From Snodgrassella alvi (lineage in GTDB: Bacteria; Pseudomonadota; Gammaproteobacteria; Burkholderiales; Neisseriaceae): a stretch of DNA of 64,000 nucleotides. This document shows, piece by piece, positions 18,933 to 28,474 of the stretch. The notes beneath the pieces were generated by a model. That model saw only the letters and a list, made by a program, of their open reading frames with translations, had not been told where the DNA came from and ran no database searches. Both the position numbers and the translations under genes were made by a program. Where the stretch lies: NCBI RefSeq assembly GCF_002777745.1, contig NZ_MEIO01000062.1, forward strand, positions 80,668-144,667, read 5' to 3'. Each line of letters begins with the position of its first letter. The first letter of the stretch is position 1.

Positions 18933-19916
18933 ATGGATTTAAGTATTCTGATTCCTGTATTTAATGTTGAATCTTATCTTTCTGAATTACTGGATACCTT
19001 ATTGCCAGATTTGCCTCCTTTGATTGAAGTTATATTTTATGATGATTTTTCTCCGGATAATTCACTTGCTGTAATTCGAAAATATCAGTGCAGTTATCCA
19101 GAAGTAAATATTCGTGTGTTGTGTGGGCAGGAAAATCTAGGCATTACCAGAGTTCGCCAGTGTCTGTTACAGGCCAGCGATGCTGAATATATCTGGTTTA
19201 TTGATTCGGATGATAGGGTTGAACGTCGGGCTGTTCAACAGATACAAGCTATTCTGAATCAATATCACCCTGATGTGGTGCTATTTGATTATGATGTGTT
19301 TTTTGATGGCAGTGGAAAAGTTAAATATCAAGAGCATTTGTCTATTTCGCCTGCAAATACTTTACTGCATCAGAAAAACGGGGAGTTGTACCGCCTTGCT
19401 ATTATGGATGGTAAGCATTATTTCTGGAATAAGGTTTTCCGGCGTACTCTGGTGACAGATATGTGTCATTTTACTATTCCTGCCTATGAGGATATTGCGA
19501 ATACACCGACAGTGCTGAATCAGTGTCAAACCTATTTTTATTATCCGCAGATTTTGGTGCATTATCGTATCTGGCCGGATTCTATTGTACAAAAAATGAG
19601 CCTGAAACAGGCTTATGGCATTGAGGCTTATTTGACACAGGCAAACTATGCTGATTCTGTGGTGGGCGATAAAAAATGTTGTGCCTATTTATTATATAAG
19701 GCTCACCTGTATTATTTGCGGTTGTGCCGTAAACTGACAAAAATGGATCTGTCTGACGAGGAAAGAGCGGCTATTTTGCTTTTGGCTAAGCAGTTATATG
19801 CGCGAAAAAGTTTGTCGACTTGTGCTACGGTCTCGTTATTGGTACGTACAGGTATGTGGAGCAAAGCGGCTAAACTGATGTTGAAATCAGGTTTAGCCAG
19901 ATTTTCTGATAAATAA
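18933..19916 (+). CDS. Glycosyltransferase family 2
   Basis: 327 residues from the ATG at 18933, where the GT2 fold begins (MDLSILIPVFNVESYL). GTG codons at 18873 and 18894 in the same frame are alternatives; 18894 has GAGGA 8 bp upstream, and 18873 would overlap the preceding gene. The fold shows EVIFYDDFSPDNSLAVI (~33-49), ENLGITRVRQ and IWFIDSDDRVERRAV with the DSDD metal motif. GT-A inverting transferases of this type add single sugars in LOS or capsule synthesis. Last gene of the plus-strand operon, converging on a minus-strand transferase 12 bp away. Confidence 0.85.
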   Translation: MDLSILIPVFNVESYLSELLDTLLPDLPPLIEVIFYDDFSPDNSLAVIRKYQCSYPEVNIRVLCGQENLGITRVRQCLLQASDAEYIWFIDSDDRVERRAVQQIQAILNQYHPDVVLFDYDVFFDGSGKVKYQEHLSISPANTLLHQKNGELYRLAIMDGKHYFWNKVFRRTLVTDMCHFTIPAYEDIANTPTVLNQCQTYFYYPQILVHYRIWPDSIVQKMSLKQAYGIEAYLTQANYADSVVGDKKCCAYLLYKAHLYYLRLCRKLTKMDLSDEERAAILLLAKQLYARKSLSTCATVSLLVRTGMWSKAAKLMLKSGLARFSDK

Positions 19917-19928
19917 AACAGTTTTTGT

Positions 19929-20540
19929 TCAGACCGCGCTTATATTACCTGTGGTAATCCATTTATGTATTAGTTGCTTTTCGTCATCCCAGTTATGTCC
20001 GACCCAGCCCTCACTGGTAAAGTTATGAATATAAATCTTATTTCTGGGGTAATGCTGGCAGATATAATCAATGGCTAGCAGGCCTGTGCTAGGCTGACGA
20101 AAGCCTAATATATCAGCACAGTGCCGATAGGTGTCTGTGGGTATGGTGTTGATTTGATATTGATCCAGATGAGAATGTTTTACCCATTTGGGAAACCGCC
20201 AGAGATATTTTATCCGCTTGTGTAGGGGAATATTCTGATACCTGCTGGACCAGATATCTTCTTTGGAATAGCGGAAGAATATATGTGTATCTGGCTTAAA
20301 GAATTGATGTTTAATAGTGAGATGCCGGATTTGTGTGTAGCCATTGGCTATAAATACCCAGTCCGCCATGAGTGTGCAGTTTGGATTGGGGTTATTAAAG
20401 CGGACTACGATGTCGTCTTCATTAATCAGATGTGCAATGGAGTTCTGTTCGTCGGCATTACCGATGATGAAGAACTTACTGTGTTGTTGTACTGTTTTCA
20501 TGGTGGAGGTGTTTTTTATTGCCAATAACTTTTTAGCCAT
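19929..20540 (-). CDS. GT29-like (sialyltransferase-type) protein
   Basis: 203 residues; an internal ATG at 20501 is an alternative start, since the first ATG overlaps the preceding gene by 25 bp. The layout recalls family-29 sialyltransferases: FFIIGNADEQ, then DDIVVRFNNP (sialylmotif L-like Arg-Phe-Asn), then RQPSTGLLAIDYIC (sialylmotif S-like Pro-Ser-Thr-Gly) and a C-terminal VGHNWDDEKQLIHKW with His and Glu. These bacterial relatives are poorly characterised. I infer transfer of an acidic sugar to LOS, but only with moderate confidence. It is translationally coupled to the gene at 20516-21262. Confidence 0.5.
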   Translation of the reverse strand: MAKKLLAIKNTSTMKTVQQHSKFFIIGNADEQNSIAHLINEDDIVVRFNNPNPNCTLMADWVFIANGYTQIRHLTIKHQFFKPDTHIFFRYSKEDIWSSRYQNIPLHKRIKYLWRFPKWVKHSHLDQYQINTIPTDTYRHCADILGFRQPSTGLLAIDYICQHYPRNKIYIHNFTSEGWVGHNWDDEKQLIHKWITTGNISAV

Positions 20541-21262
20541 GGAGCCGGTAGGATTTTACGGTACCATTTTCCGCCGCCTCCTTTGATGGCATCTGGTGGG
20601 TTAACTTCGCCATGAAAGACGATTATTTTGCCGTAATTCGGTTTTTCTGGTGGTTTCCATAGGGCATAAGGCATTTTTTTTAATACATTATATTTATAGC
20701 TCAGACACCAGTTATTCGGCCAGTAACGAAGTTGATGGTTTTCACGCACATACCAAGATAAGAATGCCTGCTCATGGCGAAATTGCTGCCGGATGTGTTG
20801 AAAATGTTTACGGAAATAATCCATTAAATCTGGTAATGCACCAATCTGAAACCGATATACTGAGCTGTTGCCAACCTTTCGCCATGGCTTTTTCCAGTCA
20901 CGGATAATCCATACTTCGTCATCTTGATTGGCAGGATGTGTGAAGAAGCAGTCAATGTTATCAATAATAACAATGTCAATATCAAGAAACAGAGCTGTGC
21001 CCTGCAATCCATATAGGTTGGCGCTGAATGTGGTGAGTTTATTCCAGCCACGTTCAGGTAGGTCATTGGGCAAGTCTAAAGGTATCAGTGGATAACACTG
21101 AATGGCTGGGTCAATGCCTTTGCTATCATCGGTCAGGCAAATCATGGTAAATGGGAGCGTCAGATGGCGTTTTACCATGCTATAGAGGCGATTAACGTAT
21201 TCGGCGCCATATTTCTGTCCCCATTTCATACATAGGATGTAATTTTGTACAGGTTTGTCCAT
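20516..21262 (-). CDS. Putative glycosyltransferase (GT8-like)
   Basis: 248 residues, starting MDKPVQNYILCMKWGQKYG. LYGLQGTALFLDIDIVIIDN contains a DxD motif in a hydrophobic strand, and the C-terminal IIVFHGEVNPPDAI supplies the His typical of GT8-like enzymes. WNKLTTFS and EQAFLSWY are other conserved-looking blocks. It overlaps the next minus-strand gene by 25 bp, forming a two-gene unit facing the plus-strand LOS operon. Family assignment is tentative. Confidence 0.65.
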   Translation of the reverse strand: MDKPVQNYILCMKWGQKYGAEYVNRLYSMVKRHLTLPFTMICLTDDSKGIDPAIQCYPLIPLDLPNDLPERGWNKLTTFSANLYGLQGTALFLDIDIVIIDNIDCFFTHPANQDDEVWIIRDWKKPWRKVGNSSVYRFQIGALPDLMDYFRKHFQHIRQQFRHEQAFLSWYVRENHQLRYWPNNWCLSYKYNVLKKMPYALWKPPEKPNYGKIIVFHGEVNPPDAIKGGGGKWYRKILPAPWLKSYWQ

Positions 21263-21603
21263 TATTTATTGTATCTGGGCGGTTCTGGATGGTGAAGTAT
21301 AGCATTTTAAATTTTTGTGCTGTTTGAGCTGTTTAATTTATATTAATAAATATCTGATATTTTTTAACTGTTTCTAGCTGTTTTGCTGATTATTCGTTGT
21401 TTTAGGCCGGTTTAATGCTAAACTTGTTATCTTGCCGGTAAGCTGAAATGGTTTTCTGTTAAGGTTTAGTGGCGCTGTGAGGTTGGATTGAAACGGGTTT
21501 TATGGGGCATGATTTACTACTGGTGAATTTGTGTGTTTGGCCGGGTGATTTTTAAAATCTGTTTTTGAATATGTTTGTATCCGGTTATAACCAAGGATTG
21601 TGA
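21263..21603. other. Divergent intergenic region
   Basis: 341 bp between the minus-strand GT and sstT. No ORF with coding character or strong structure. It presumably holds the two promoters. Confidence 0.4.
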
Positions 21604-22839
21604 ATGAAGAAGCTTTTATGGGTATTGTTTAAGAGTAATCTGATTGTACGCATGCTGGTATGTATGATTATTGGTGCATTTATTGCAGCCTTTTTACCGC
21701 AGTATGGAGTGAAACTGGAGTTTCTGGGTAGGGTATTTATTCAGGCTTTGCGTGCGGCTGCACCTATTCTGGTTTTTGTGTTGGTGATATCTTCTATTGT
21801 TAATAATAAGTTTGATAATGTTTCCAGTATTAAATCGGTAGCTTGGTTATATGCGGTTACTGTTCTGATCTCTGCGGTATTGGCTTCAACTGTAAGTTAT
21901 TTGTATCCGTTGCATCTGGTAATGGATGTACCGCCAATATCAGAGAAACCACCGGAAGGTGTGGCAGAGATTCTTATGAATATTATCCTTAAGTTTGTGG
22001 ATAATCCGGTTGATGCGTTGGCAAATGGTAATTTCCTAAGTATTCTGGCATGGTCTACAGCACTGGGTATTGCTTTACGCCAGAGTAGTGAGGCAACTAA
22101 ATCAGTTATCAAAAACTGGTCGGATGCGACTATCTGGGTAGTTCGTCTGGTGGTGGCTATTGCTCCTTATGGTGTGTTGGGGTTGGTTGCTTCGCACTTT
22201 ACCAGTGATGGTCTGGCCAAATTAAAAAATTATTTGGAGCTGATCGGAGTATTACTGGGTTTGATGGTATTTGTGGCGCTGGTGATCAATCCGCTGATTG
22301 TGTTCCTGAATTTTCGCAAAAATCCTTATCCGCTGGTATTTACCTGCTTGCGCTATAGTGGGATTACGGCGTTCTTTACCCGTAGTTCGGCAGCCAATAT
22401 TCCAGTAAATATCCGTCTAGCTCAGCGTATGCAATTGCCGGAAGAAATTTATTCGCTGTCTATCCCGCTGGGAGTGACGATGAGTATGAATGGGGCGGCA
22501 ATCACTATTACGACGTTAACAATGGCTACTGTGCATACTTTAGGTATGGATGTCAGCTTTATTCAAACATTATTGCTGAGTATTCTGGCTACAGTTTGTG
22601 CTCTTGGTGCTTCTGGTGTACCGGGTGGTTCGCTGCTGTTAATTCCTGTTGCATGTAGTATGTTTGGTATTGATCCAGCTATAGCTGCTCAGGTGGTGGC
22701 AATCGGGTTTGTAATCAGCGAAATTCAGGATTCTGCCGAGACGGTTTTGAACTCTTCCAGTGATATGTTGTTTACTTCAGTAGTGTCGTTGAAGCAGCAA
22801 GGCAGGGATCCGAGTAAAATTGAGTTGTTGCCCGAATAA
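21604..22839 (+). CDS. sstT: Serine/threonine:sodium symporter SstT
   Basis: 411 residues, a member of the dicarboxylate/amino acid:cation symporter family, which imports serine and threonine with Na+ across the inner membrane. Diagnostic stretches are AFFTRSSAANIPVN (~260-273), IPLGVTMSMNGAAITITTLT, GASGVPGGSLLLIPVACSMFG and EIQDSAETVLNSSSDMLFT; these closely match the E. coli SstT I remember. About eight transmembrane helices and two re-entrant hairpin loops are expected. Length is normal. It appears monocistronic. Confidence 0.92.
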   Translation: MKKLLWVLFKSNLIVRMLVCMIIGAFIAAFLPQYGVKLEFLGRVFIQALRAAAPILVFVLVISSIVNNKFDNVSSIKSVAWLYAVTVLISAVLASTVSYLYPLHLVMDVPPISEKPPEGVAEILMNIILKFVDNPVDALANGNFLSILAWSTALGIALRQSSEATKSVIKNWSDATIWVVRLVVAIAPYGVLGLVASHFTSDGLAKLKNYLELIGVLLGLMVFVALVINPLIVFLNFRKNPYPLVFTCLRYSGITAFFTRSSAANIPVNIRLAQRMQLPEEIYSLSIPLGVTMSMNGAAITITTLTMATVHTLGMDVSFIQTLLLSILATVCALGASGVPGGSLLLIPVACSMFGIDPAIAAQVVAIGFVISEIQDSAETVLNSSSDMLFTSVVSLKQQGRDPSKIELLPE

Positions 22840-23541
22840 ATCTGTATCAGGACTATTTGTGAAACCGTTGTGTACTCTGACAGCGGTTCTTTTGTATCGG
22901 AATGGAATTTATTTGTTTTTAGGTGTAAAACGGATTGGTTCGGCTTTGTTGTGTATTTTAATACAGAGAATTTTTAGTTATACCTGTTTCATACTAAATC
23001 TGGTATCACAGCGAGACATCGGTAATGCTATGGTTATACAGGATATACTGTTTCAGATACTGATGGCTGAATAGTTAGCCAAATCATTGTATATGTTTTA
23101 TTTAAATATGGTAACTGTAGTAATAGGTGATAAAACATGTTAGATGCGATCATTCAAGTGTAATTGGTATTGGAGCTGGTGTGCAATAACTGATAGGCAT
23201 AATTTGTGGGCTGTGGGGCATCATAAATTATGAAGGAATGCTGTATGTGTACAACCAGATAGGATGATGATTGTTAACTATATTAAGATATAGACAGATT
23301 AATCAAGAGTTATCATATTTTTGAGGCTATGACTGATATGGTTGGTAAGGGTAATGTAGCAGAATGATGTGGAGAAATAACTGATATATATATGAATTAA
23401 GTTTGGCTGATTTTTATAAAGTTAAATGTATTACTTGTTTTTTATCAAGTGATATTTGATTAATGTTATCATTTAACTCGGTATCTTTTGCGTTAGTATT
23501 ACAATGATATTTATTTTGTAAGCAAAATCGGGAGTTTATGC
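22840..23541. other. 700-bp gap without recognisable gene
   Basis: AT-rich sequence between sstT and the GT at 23542. Short frames occur but have no family signature, ribosome-binding site or coding bias. It could hold decayed sequence. No tRNA or strong hairpin was found. Confidence 0.4.
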
Positions 23542-24438
23542 ATGAGCAACGATGTTATTAAGGTTTTTGTGGGCTGTGACCCCAATAACTGTGATCTGGA
23601 ACAGATGATGGTGGTGGATTACAGTATCCATAAGCATACGTCGCGGCCGGTAGAAATTGTCTGGATGCAATTGAGTCATGATCCAGATAGTCCTTGGTAC
23701 TCAGATCCAAAATCTGGCGCAGGCTGGCATACTGAAAAGTGGGCGACGCCGTTTTCTGGCTTCCGCTGGGGTATTCCTGCTGCCTGTGATTATCAGGGAC
23801 GTGCCATTTATATGGATGCAGATATGATTGTTCTGGCTGACTTGGCTGAGTTATGGGAGCATCCTATTGAGGGTGAAGCAATCGTTGCGGCTAAGGAAGT
23901 GCATGATCATGCTAAGGGTAAACGTTTTACCCGTTTATGTACCTGTGTCTGGGATTGTGCTAAGGCACAAGCTAAATTGCCTGAACAGGCTACTTTGCGT
24001 GCTGACCCTGATTCACACAAGAAAATGATGGCTAAATTTAAGCAGCATCCGGAATGGGTGCAGGCTTATACTGCGGCTTGGAATTGTGTTGATGGCGAAG
24101 GTATGCCGATTGAGCAGATGAAAATTCTGCACTATTCAGATATGGGTACGCAGTTCAGTCATAAATACTCAATTCCGCGTTTGACTGCCACTGGACAGAA
24201 ACACTGGTTTGACAGTGATATTCTGCCACATCCGCGCAAGGATTTGGTTGAGCTGTTTGACCAGTATTATCAGGAAGCTTTGGATGCTGGCTATAAGCTG
24301 GAAAATTATGCTGTTAAACCTTTTGGTACTTTTCCTAAAGAATCGCAGGTTGGTTATGATGGTAATGAGGTTACGCGCCAGAAAAAACCAAAATCTTTGC
24401 TCTCGCGTATCTGGCATGGTCTGAGTGGTCGCAAATAA
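23542..24438 (+). CDS. Glycosyltransferase (GT8-like)
   Basis: 298 residues, with GGGAG upstream of the ATG. IKVFVGCDPNNCDLEQM at the N-terminus and GRAIYMDADMIVLADLAELW with the DxD metal motif (~94-96) are typical of GT8-type retaining transferases. NCVDGEGMPIEQMKILHYSDMGTQ holds the C-terminal His. A basic C-terminus (RQKKPKSLLSRIWHGLSGRK) may bind the membrane surface, as in LOS transferases. Monocistronic, with a clear terminator after it. Substrate unknown. Confidence 0.75.
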   Translation: MSNDVIKVFVGCDPNNCDLEQMMVVDYSIHKHTSRPVEIVWMQLSHDPDSPWYSDPKSGAGWHTEKWATPFSGFRWGIPAACDYQGRAIYMDADMIVLADLAELWEHPIEGEAIVAAKEVHDHAKGKRFTRLCTCVWDCAKAQAKLPEQATLRADPDSHKKMMAKFKQHPEWVQAYTAAWNCVDGEGMPIEQMKILHYSDMGTQFSHKYSIPRLTATGQKHWFDSDILPHPRKDLVELFDQYYQEALDAGYKLENYAVKPFGTFPKESQVGYDGNEVTRQKKPKSLLSRIWHGLSGRK

Positions 24439-24455
24439 ATTTTGAATTAAATATT

Positions 24456-24502
24456 AAATCTGGTTGTCGGCTGATATGGTTGATGACCAGATTTTTATTT
24501 TG
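24456..24502 (+). terminator. Rho-independent terminator
   Basis: AAATCTGG (24456-24463) pairs with CCAGATTT (24487-24494), followed by TTATTTT. It lies 18 bp after the GT stop and between converging genes. Confidence 0.75.
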
Positions 24503-24616
24503 TCCGAGATATGATAATTGTTGTGTACATGTCATTGGTTGGATAAACCGGTGTCACAATGTATAGACGCATAAATAATGCTGGAAGAAAGTTCTTATAT
24601 ATACAGAAGAATAAGA

Positions 24617-26797
24617 CTACATTTCTAGCGGATCAACATCAATCAGCCAGCGTGTGCGTGGATAGATTTTTTCCAGATGCTGTAGCCAGCTTTGCCAGAT
24701 GGAGATGCTGTGGTGCAGATCACGCCGGTTTTTACTTTCCAGAAATACCTGTGCCCGTTCGTAACCGGCCAGTCGTGCCATTAGCATCGGTACTGGCCCG
24801 AAAGCACTAACGCTAGCCGGTAATGGTTGTTGCTGCTCAATGCCCTGTAATGCCTGACGCAATAGTTCCTGTGCCTCGCGCATGGTTTTGGCATCGGCAC
24901 GAATGGCTGCCATATAGCTGAACGGTGGCATGCCCATTTCCTGTCTTTCCGCTAGCTCGGCTGTGGCGAAAGTCACATAATTTTGTGCCGCCAGAGCCTG
25001 ATAAACTTTGTGTTCAGGTTGTCGCGTTTGTACCCATACTTCACCACTGCAATCCGCACGGCCGGCACGGCCACTCACTTGCATTAGCTCGGCAAATAAA
25101 CGTTCAGGTGCACGGAAATCTGCACTATAGAGGCTATTATCAGCATTTAATACCACTACCAAATTCAGATGGGGAAAGTCATGGCCTTTGGCCAGCATCT
25201 GGGTACCAACCAATACATCAACTTGCCGTTGCATGATTTTGCTATAGATTTCTGCCCAATCCTGCCGGTGTGTGGTACTGTCGCGATCTACGCGCAAAAT
25301 GCGAGCATCGGGCAGTAAATGTTGCAGAGTTTCTTCAATCCGTTGTGTTCCTTGGCCAACAGCATTTAAATCCTGATTACCACATTCTGGACAACAGTAG
25401 GGGATGCGTTGGTGGAAATCACAGTGATGGCAGCGTAACTGACCGGCATGCTGATGTAAAACCATTTTAGCCGAACAGTTTGGACAACCAAATGTATGTC
25501 CACAGGCTGCACAAAATAATGCTGGAGCGAAGCCGCGCCGGTTCAGGTATACCATGCTTAAGCCGCCATGAATAAAATTGGTTTGTAGCTTTTGTTTGAT
25601 GATATCGCTAAATCCGTTATCCAGTGGTAGCCGGCGAATATCCAGTAGATGAATCTGTGGCAATTGGGCGCTGGCATGGGCACGCTCACTCAGTTGGAGT
25701 AATTGGTAATCTCCCTGTTGGGTTTTGTACCAGCTTTCCAGTGATGGGGTGGCACTGCCCAGTACAATCGGACAACTTGTTTGCCGGGCGCGCCATACAG
25801 CCAGATCACGTGCCTGATAGCGGAGCTCACTTTCTTGCTTGAATGAGTAGTCATGTTCTTCATCGACAACGATTAATCCGAGATTGTGCATGGGGGTAAA
25901 CACGGCCAGTCGTGTGCCAATCACTAACGCAGCCTGTCCCAGTGCAGCCTGAAGATAATTGCTGGTACGCTGACCAGCAGCAGTTTGGCTATGTAATACG
26001 GCAGTGACGGTATGCGGAAAGCGCTGACGTACGCGTTGCATTAATTGCGGTGTGAGGTTGATTTCCGGCAGCAGGAACAGAACTTGTTTGTCTTGCTGCA
26101 ATACTTTGGCCATGATGTCGAAATAGACTTCGGTTTTACCACTGCCGGTAATGCCAAATAGCAAGAATGGTGCAAACTGGTTGTATTTGGCCTGTATTGA
26201 TGTGCTGGCGTGCTGTTGTTGCTGATTAAGATGATGCTGACTAGCTGGAATGCTACCGCATGCCGGAACAGGTTTGGCCTCTATCCAGCCCTGTTGCTGC
26301 CACTGGTTGAGGTAATGCGCGGCCTGAGTATGTTTGGTCTTGAGCTGTTGCAGTGTGACTGGTGCTGATTGCAGACATTGCCATACAGCATGCTGTTTGT
26401 GAAAACGTGCCGGTGGTGGTGGTTGGAGGCGGCCACTGGTACTGAGCGTATACATCATCTCCTGACGTGGTAATGGTACCGCTGCCGGCTGGCGCAGACC
26501 TTTGGGTAGGGCTGCCATGACTGCCTGTCCAAGCGGATAATGATAATAGCGGGCAGTAAAACTGAGTAAGGCACGCCAGCCTGCGGGTAATTGCCAGCCG
26601 TCGGAGAATACGGTTTCAATTGGCAGTATTTTACTGATATCAATTTCTGGCTGTACATTGCTTTCCCATACAACTGCTGCCATCAGCCGCTTGCGAAAAC
26701 GCACCGCCACGCGTGTACCTGCCGGCAAGGCTGTAGGGTGGGCGTAGGTAAGCAATGAGTATAGGGGCACGTTTAGTGCCAGTTGATGATAAATCAA
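24617..26797 (-). CDS. priA: Primosomal replication protein N' (helicase PriA)
   Basis: 726 residues from the TTG at 26797, chosen because neisserial PriA starts MIYHRIA-NVPL and the frame here reads (L/M)IYHQLALNVPLYSLLTY; a TTG at 26842 would add 15 atypical residues. PriA reloads the replicative helicase at stalled forks. The N-terminal 3'-DNA-binding domain is followed by Walker A GITGSGKTEVYF, DEEHD (Walker B), a four-pair Cys zinc region (CAACGHTFGCPNC, CHHC, CCPEC) and helicase motifs VGTQMLAKGHDFP and VSGRAGR. Length matches the family. No good Shine-Dalgarno is seen for either start. Confidence 0.93.
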   Translation of the reverse strand: MIYHQLALNVPLYSLLTYAHPTALPAGTRVAVRFRKRLMAAVVWESNVQPEIDISKILPIETVFSDGWQLPAGWRALLSFTARYYHYPLGQAVMAALPKGLRQPAAVPLPRQEMMYTLSTSGRLQPPPPARFHKQHAVWQCLQSAPVTLQQLKTKHTQAAHYLNQWQQQGWIEAKPVPACGSIPASQHHLNQQQQHASTSIQAKYNQFAPFLLFGITGSGKTEVYFDIMAKVLQQDKQVLFLLPEINLTPQLMQRVRQRFPHTVTAVLHSQTAAGQRTSNYLQAALGQAALVIGTRLAVFTPMHNLGLIVVDEEHDYSFKQESELRYQARDLAVWRARQTSCPIVLGSATPSLESWYKTQQGDYQLLQLSERAHASAQLPQIHLLDIRRLPLDNGFSDIIKQKLQTNFIHGGLSMVYLNRRGFAPALFCAACGHTFGCPNCSAKMVLHQHAGQLRCHHCDFHQRIPYCCPECGNQDLNAVGQGTQRIEETLQHLLPDARILRVDRDSTTHRQDWAEIYSKIMQRQVDVLVGTQMLAKGHDFPHLNLVVVLNADNSLYSADFRAPERLFAELMQVSGRAGRADCSGEVWVQTRQPEHKVYQALAAQNYVTFATAELAERQEMGMPPFSYMAAIRADAKTMREAQELLRQALQGIEQQQPLPASVSAFGPVPMLMARLAGYERAQVFLESKNRRDLHHSISIWQSWLQHLEKIYPRTRWLIDVDPLEM

Positions 26798-26911
26798 TGT
26801 ATGTTGAAATAAAAATACTATGAACTGTTTATTGTAACTCAAAGTGGCTGGCTTTTATCATTGCGCTGTTTATGCGATAATTTGTACCAGTTTATACGGG
26901 ATTAATATGTG

Positions 26912-26974
26912 ATGTGGATGCTTGCAGCAGGCTTTATATACTGTCTAGGAAAGATGTTGCATGAAAGTAGTTAA
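26912..26974 (+). CDS. Putative pyrBI leader peptide
   Basis: A 20-codon frame, MWMLAAGFIYCLGKMLHESS, ends 14 bp before the attenuator stem. In enteric pyrBI operons a ribosome translating such a leader closely behind RNA polymerase prevents terminator folding when UTP is low. The position fits this model. No strong Shine-Dalgarno is seen, so translation is not proven. Confidence 0.4.
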   Translation: MWMLAAGFIYCLGKMLHESS

Positions 26975-26988
26975 TTACCGTATATATG

Positions 26989-27011
26989 CCCGTTTCTGAA
27001 CGGGTTTTTTT
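26989..27011 (+). terminator. Attenuator terminator in the pyrBI leader
   Basis: CCCGTT-tctg-AACGGG followed by seven T residues forms a textbook intrinsic terminator 32 bp upstream of the pyrB start. As no complete gene precedes it on this strand, it is best read as a transcription attenuator for pyrBI. Confidence 0.8.
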
Positions 27012-27042
27012 ATGCCTATTGATAAATGCTGAAGGTTAAATT

Positions 27043-27984
27043 ATGGCTAATCCGCTGTATCGCCAACATTTTATTTCTATTAATGATTTATCTACTGCAC
27101 AGCTGGAATTTTTGCTGGCGCTTGCTTTGCAGTTAAAACAGCAGCCACAGGCTGATTTATTGAATGGGCGTTTGATTGGGTCGTGCTTTTTCGAACCATC
27201 AACCCGTACCCGATTATCGTTTGAAACGGCTATCCAGCGGTTAGGTGGTAAGGTTATCGGTTTTGCCGATGGCGCCAATACCAGTGCTAAAAAAGGGGAA
27301 ACGCTGGCTGATACGGCACGAATTATCAGTAATTATGCAGATGCAATTGTGATGCGCCATCCGAAGGATGGTGCGGCACGTGTGGTGAGTGAATTTGCTC
27401 ATGTACCGGTGATTAATGCGGGCGATGGAACCAATCAGCATCCTTCGCAAACGTTGCTTGATTTGGTTACGATATGTGAAACTCAGGGGTGTTTGCAGAA
27501 TTTAAAAATTGCTTTGGTGGGCGATTTGAAATATGGTCGTACGGTACATTCACTGGCACAGGCACTCAGCCGTTGGGGCTGTGAATTTACTTTTGTTTCT
27601 CCGCCAACGTTGGCTATGCCTGCCTATATCTGTGAACAACTGGATGATAACGGTGTGGTCTATCAACCTTGCGATAGTCTAGAAGAGGCGCTGGCATGGG
27701 CAGATGTTCTGTATATGACCCGTATTCAGCGTGAACGTTTTGATGAGCAGGAATTTGCCAGAATCAGTGGCCACTTTAGTCTGTGTGCTGCTATGCTGAA
27801 ACAGGCTAAACCGAATATGCGTATTCTGCATCCTTTGCCGCGAGTGGATGAGATTCATGCAGATGTCGATAATAGTCCTCATGCCTATTACTTTCAGCAG
27901 GCCAATAATGGTATGTATGCGCGTCAGGCTATTCTGGCAGCAATTCTGAATGAACATATTGAAGCAGTCAGTGCAAAAGGATAA
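27043..27984 (+). CDS. pyrB: Aspartate carbamoyltransferase, catalytic subunit
   Basis: 313 residues. It condenses carbamoyl phosphate and aspartate, the committed step of pyrimidine synthesis. The carbamoyl-phosphate loop [15 protein letters not shown] (Ser-Thr-Arg-Thr at 53-56), the neighbouring-chain loop TSAKKGETL (Lys84), HPSQTLLD and the HPLPRVDEI loop near residue 267 are all present. The start has AAGG upstream. It is followed after 4 bp by pyrI, so the organism has the class B allosteric enzyme (C6R6). Expression is probably controlled by the upstream attenuator. Confidence 0.97.
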   Translation: MANPLYRQHFISINDLSTAQLEFLLALALQLKQQPQADLLNGRLIGSCFFEPSTRTRLSFETAIQRLGGKVIGFADGANTSAKKGETLADTARIISNYADAIVMRHPKDGAARVVSEFAHVPVINAGDGTNQHPSQTLLDLVTICETQGCLQNLKIALVGDLKYGRTVHSLAQALSRWGCEFTFVSPPTLAMPAYICEQLDDNGVVYQPCDSLEEALAWADVLYMTRIQRERFDEQEFARISGHFSLCAAMLKQAKPNMRILHPLPRVDEIHADVDNSPHAYYFQQANNGMYARQAILAAILNEHIEAVSAKG

Positions 27985-27988
27985 ATAA

Positions 27989-28450
27989 ATGATGAATCAG
28001 ACCAAGCTGAGTGTTGAGGCCATAAAAGACGGCACAGTGATTGATCACATTCCGGTAGGGCAGGGGCTGACTATTTTGCGCCAGTTCAGGTTACTGCATT
28101 CTGGTAATGCGGTCACTGTGGGTTTTAATCTGAGCAGTCAGTCCGGCGGCAGCAAGGATATTATTAAAATATCCGGCCAGTTTCTTGATGATGCGGCTGC
28201 CAACCGTCTGGCTCTGTTTGCGCCACAGGCTACAGTTAATGATATTGAAAATTTTCGTGTGGTGCGCAAACGTACACTTATTTTGCCAGAAAACATCACA
28301 GAAGTATTTCGTTGTCCTAACAGCAATTGTGCTAGTCATGGTGAACCGGTACAGAGTCGCTTTTCTGTGCGGATCAGCCATGGAGAAACACGTTTACGCT
28401 GTCATTATTGCGAAAAAACGTTTGCGCGCGAATCGGTGGTTGAAGCCTAG
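27989..28450 (+). CDS. pyrI: Aspartate carbamoyltransferase, regulatory subunit
   Basis: 153 residues. Binds CTP/ATP at its N-terminal domain and contacts PyrB through a C-terminal zinc domain. [16 protein letters not shown] is the allosteric-domain signature. Cys109, Cys114, Cys138 and Cys141 (CPNSNC and CHYC) match the four zinc ligands of E. coli PyrI at the same numbers. SD AAGGA lies 7 bp before the ATG. Co-transcribed with pyrB; converges on fghA 24 bp away. Confidence 0.96.
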   Translation: MMNQTKLSVEAIKDGTVIDHIPVGQGLTILRQFRLLHSGNAVTVGFNLSSQSGGSKDIIKISGQFLDDAAANRLALFAPQATVNDIENFRVVRKRTLILPENITEVFRCPNSNCASHGEPVQSRFSVRISHGETRLRCHYCEKTFARESVVEA

Positions 28451-28474
28451 TTGTTAATCTGCTGAATTGTTTGT

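Noticed and set aside
22820..23074. 84-codon frame overlapping the end of sstT
   Set aside because: It lacks a ribosome-binding site, coding character and any family motif, and overlaps sstT in another frame.
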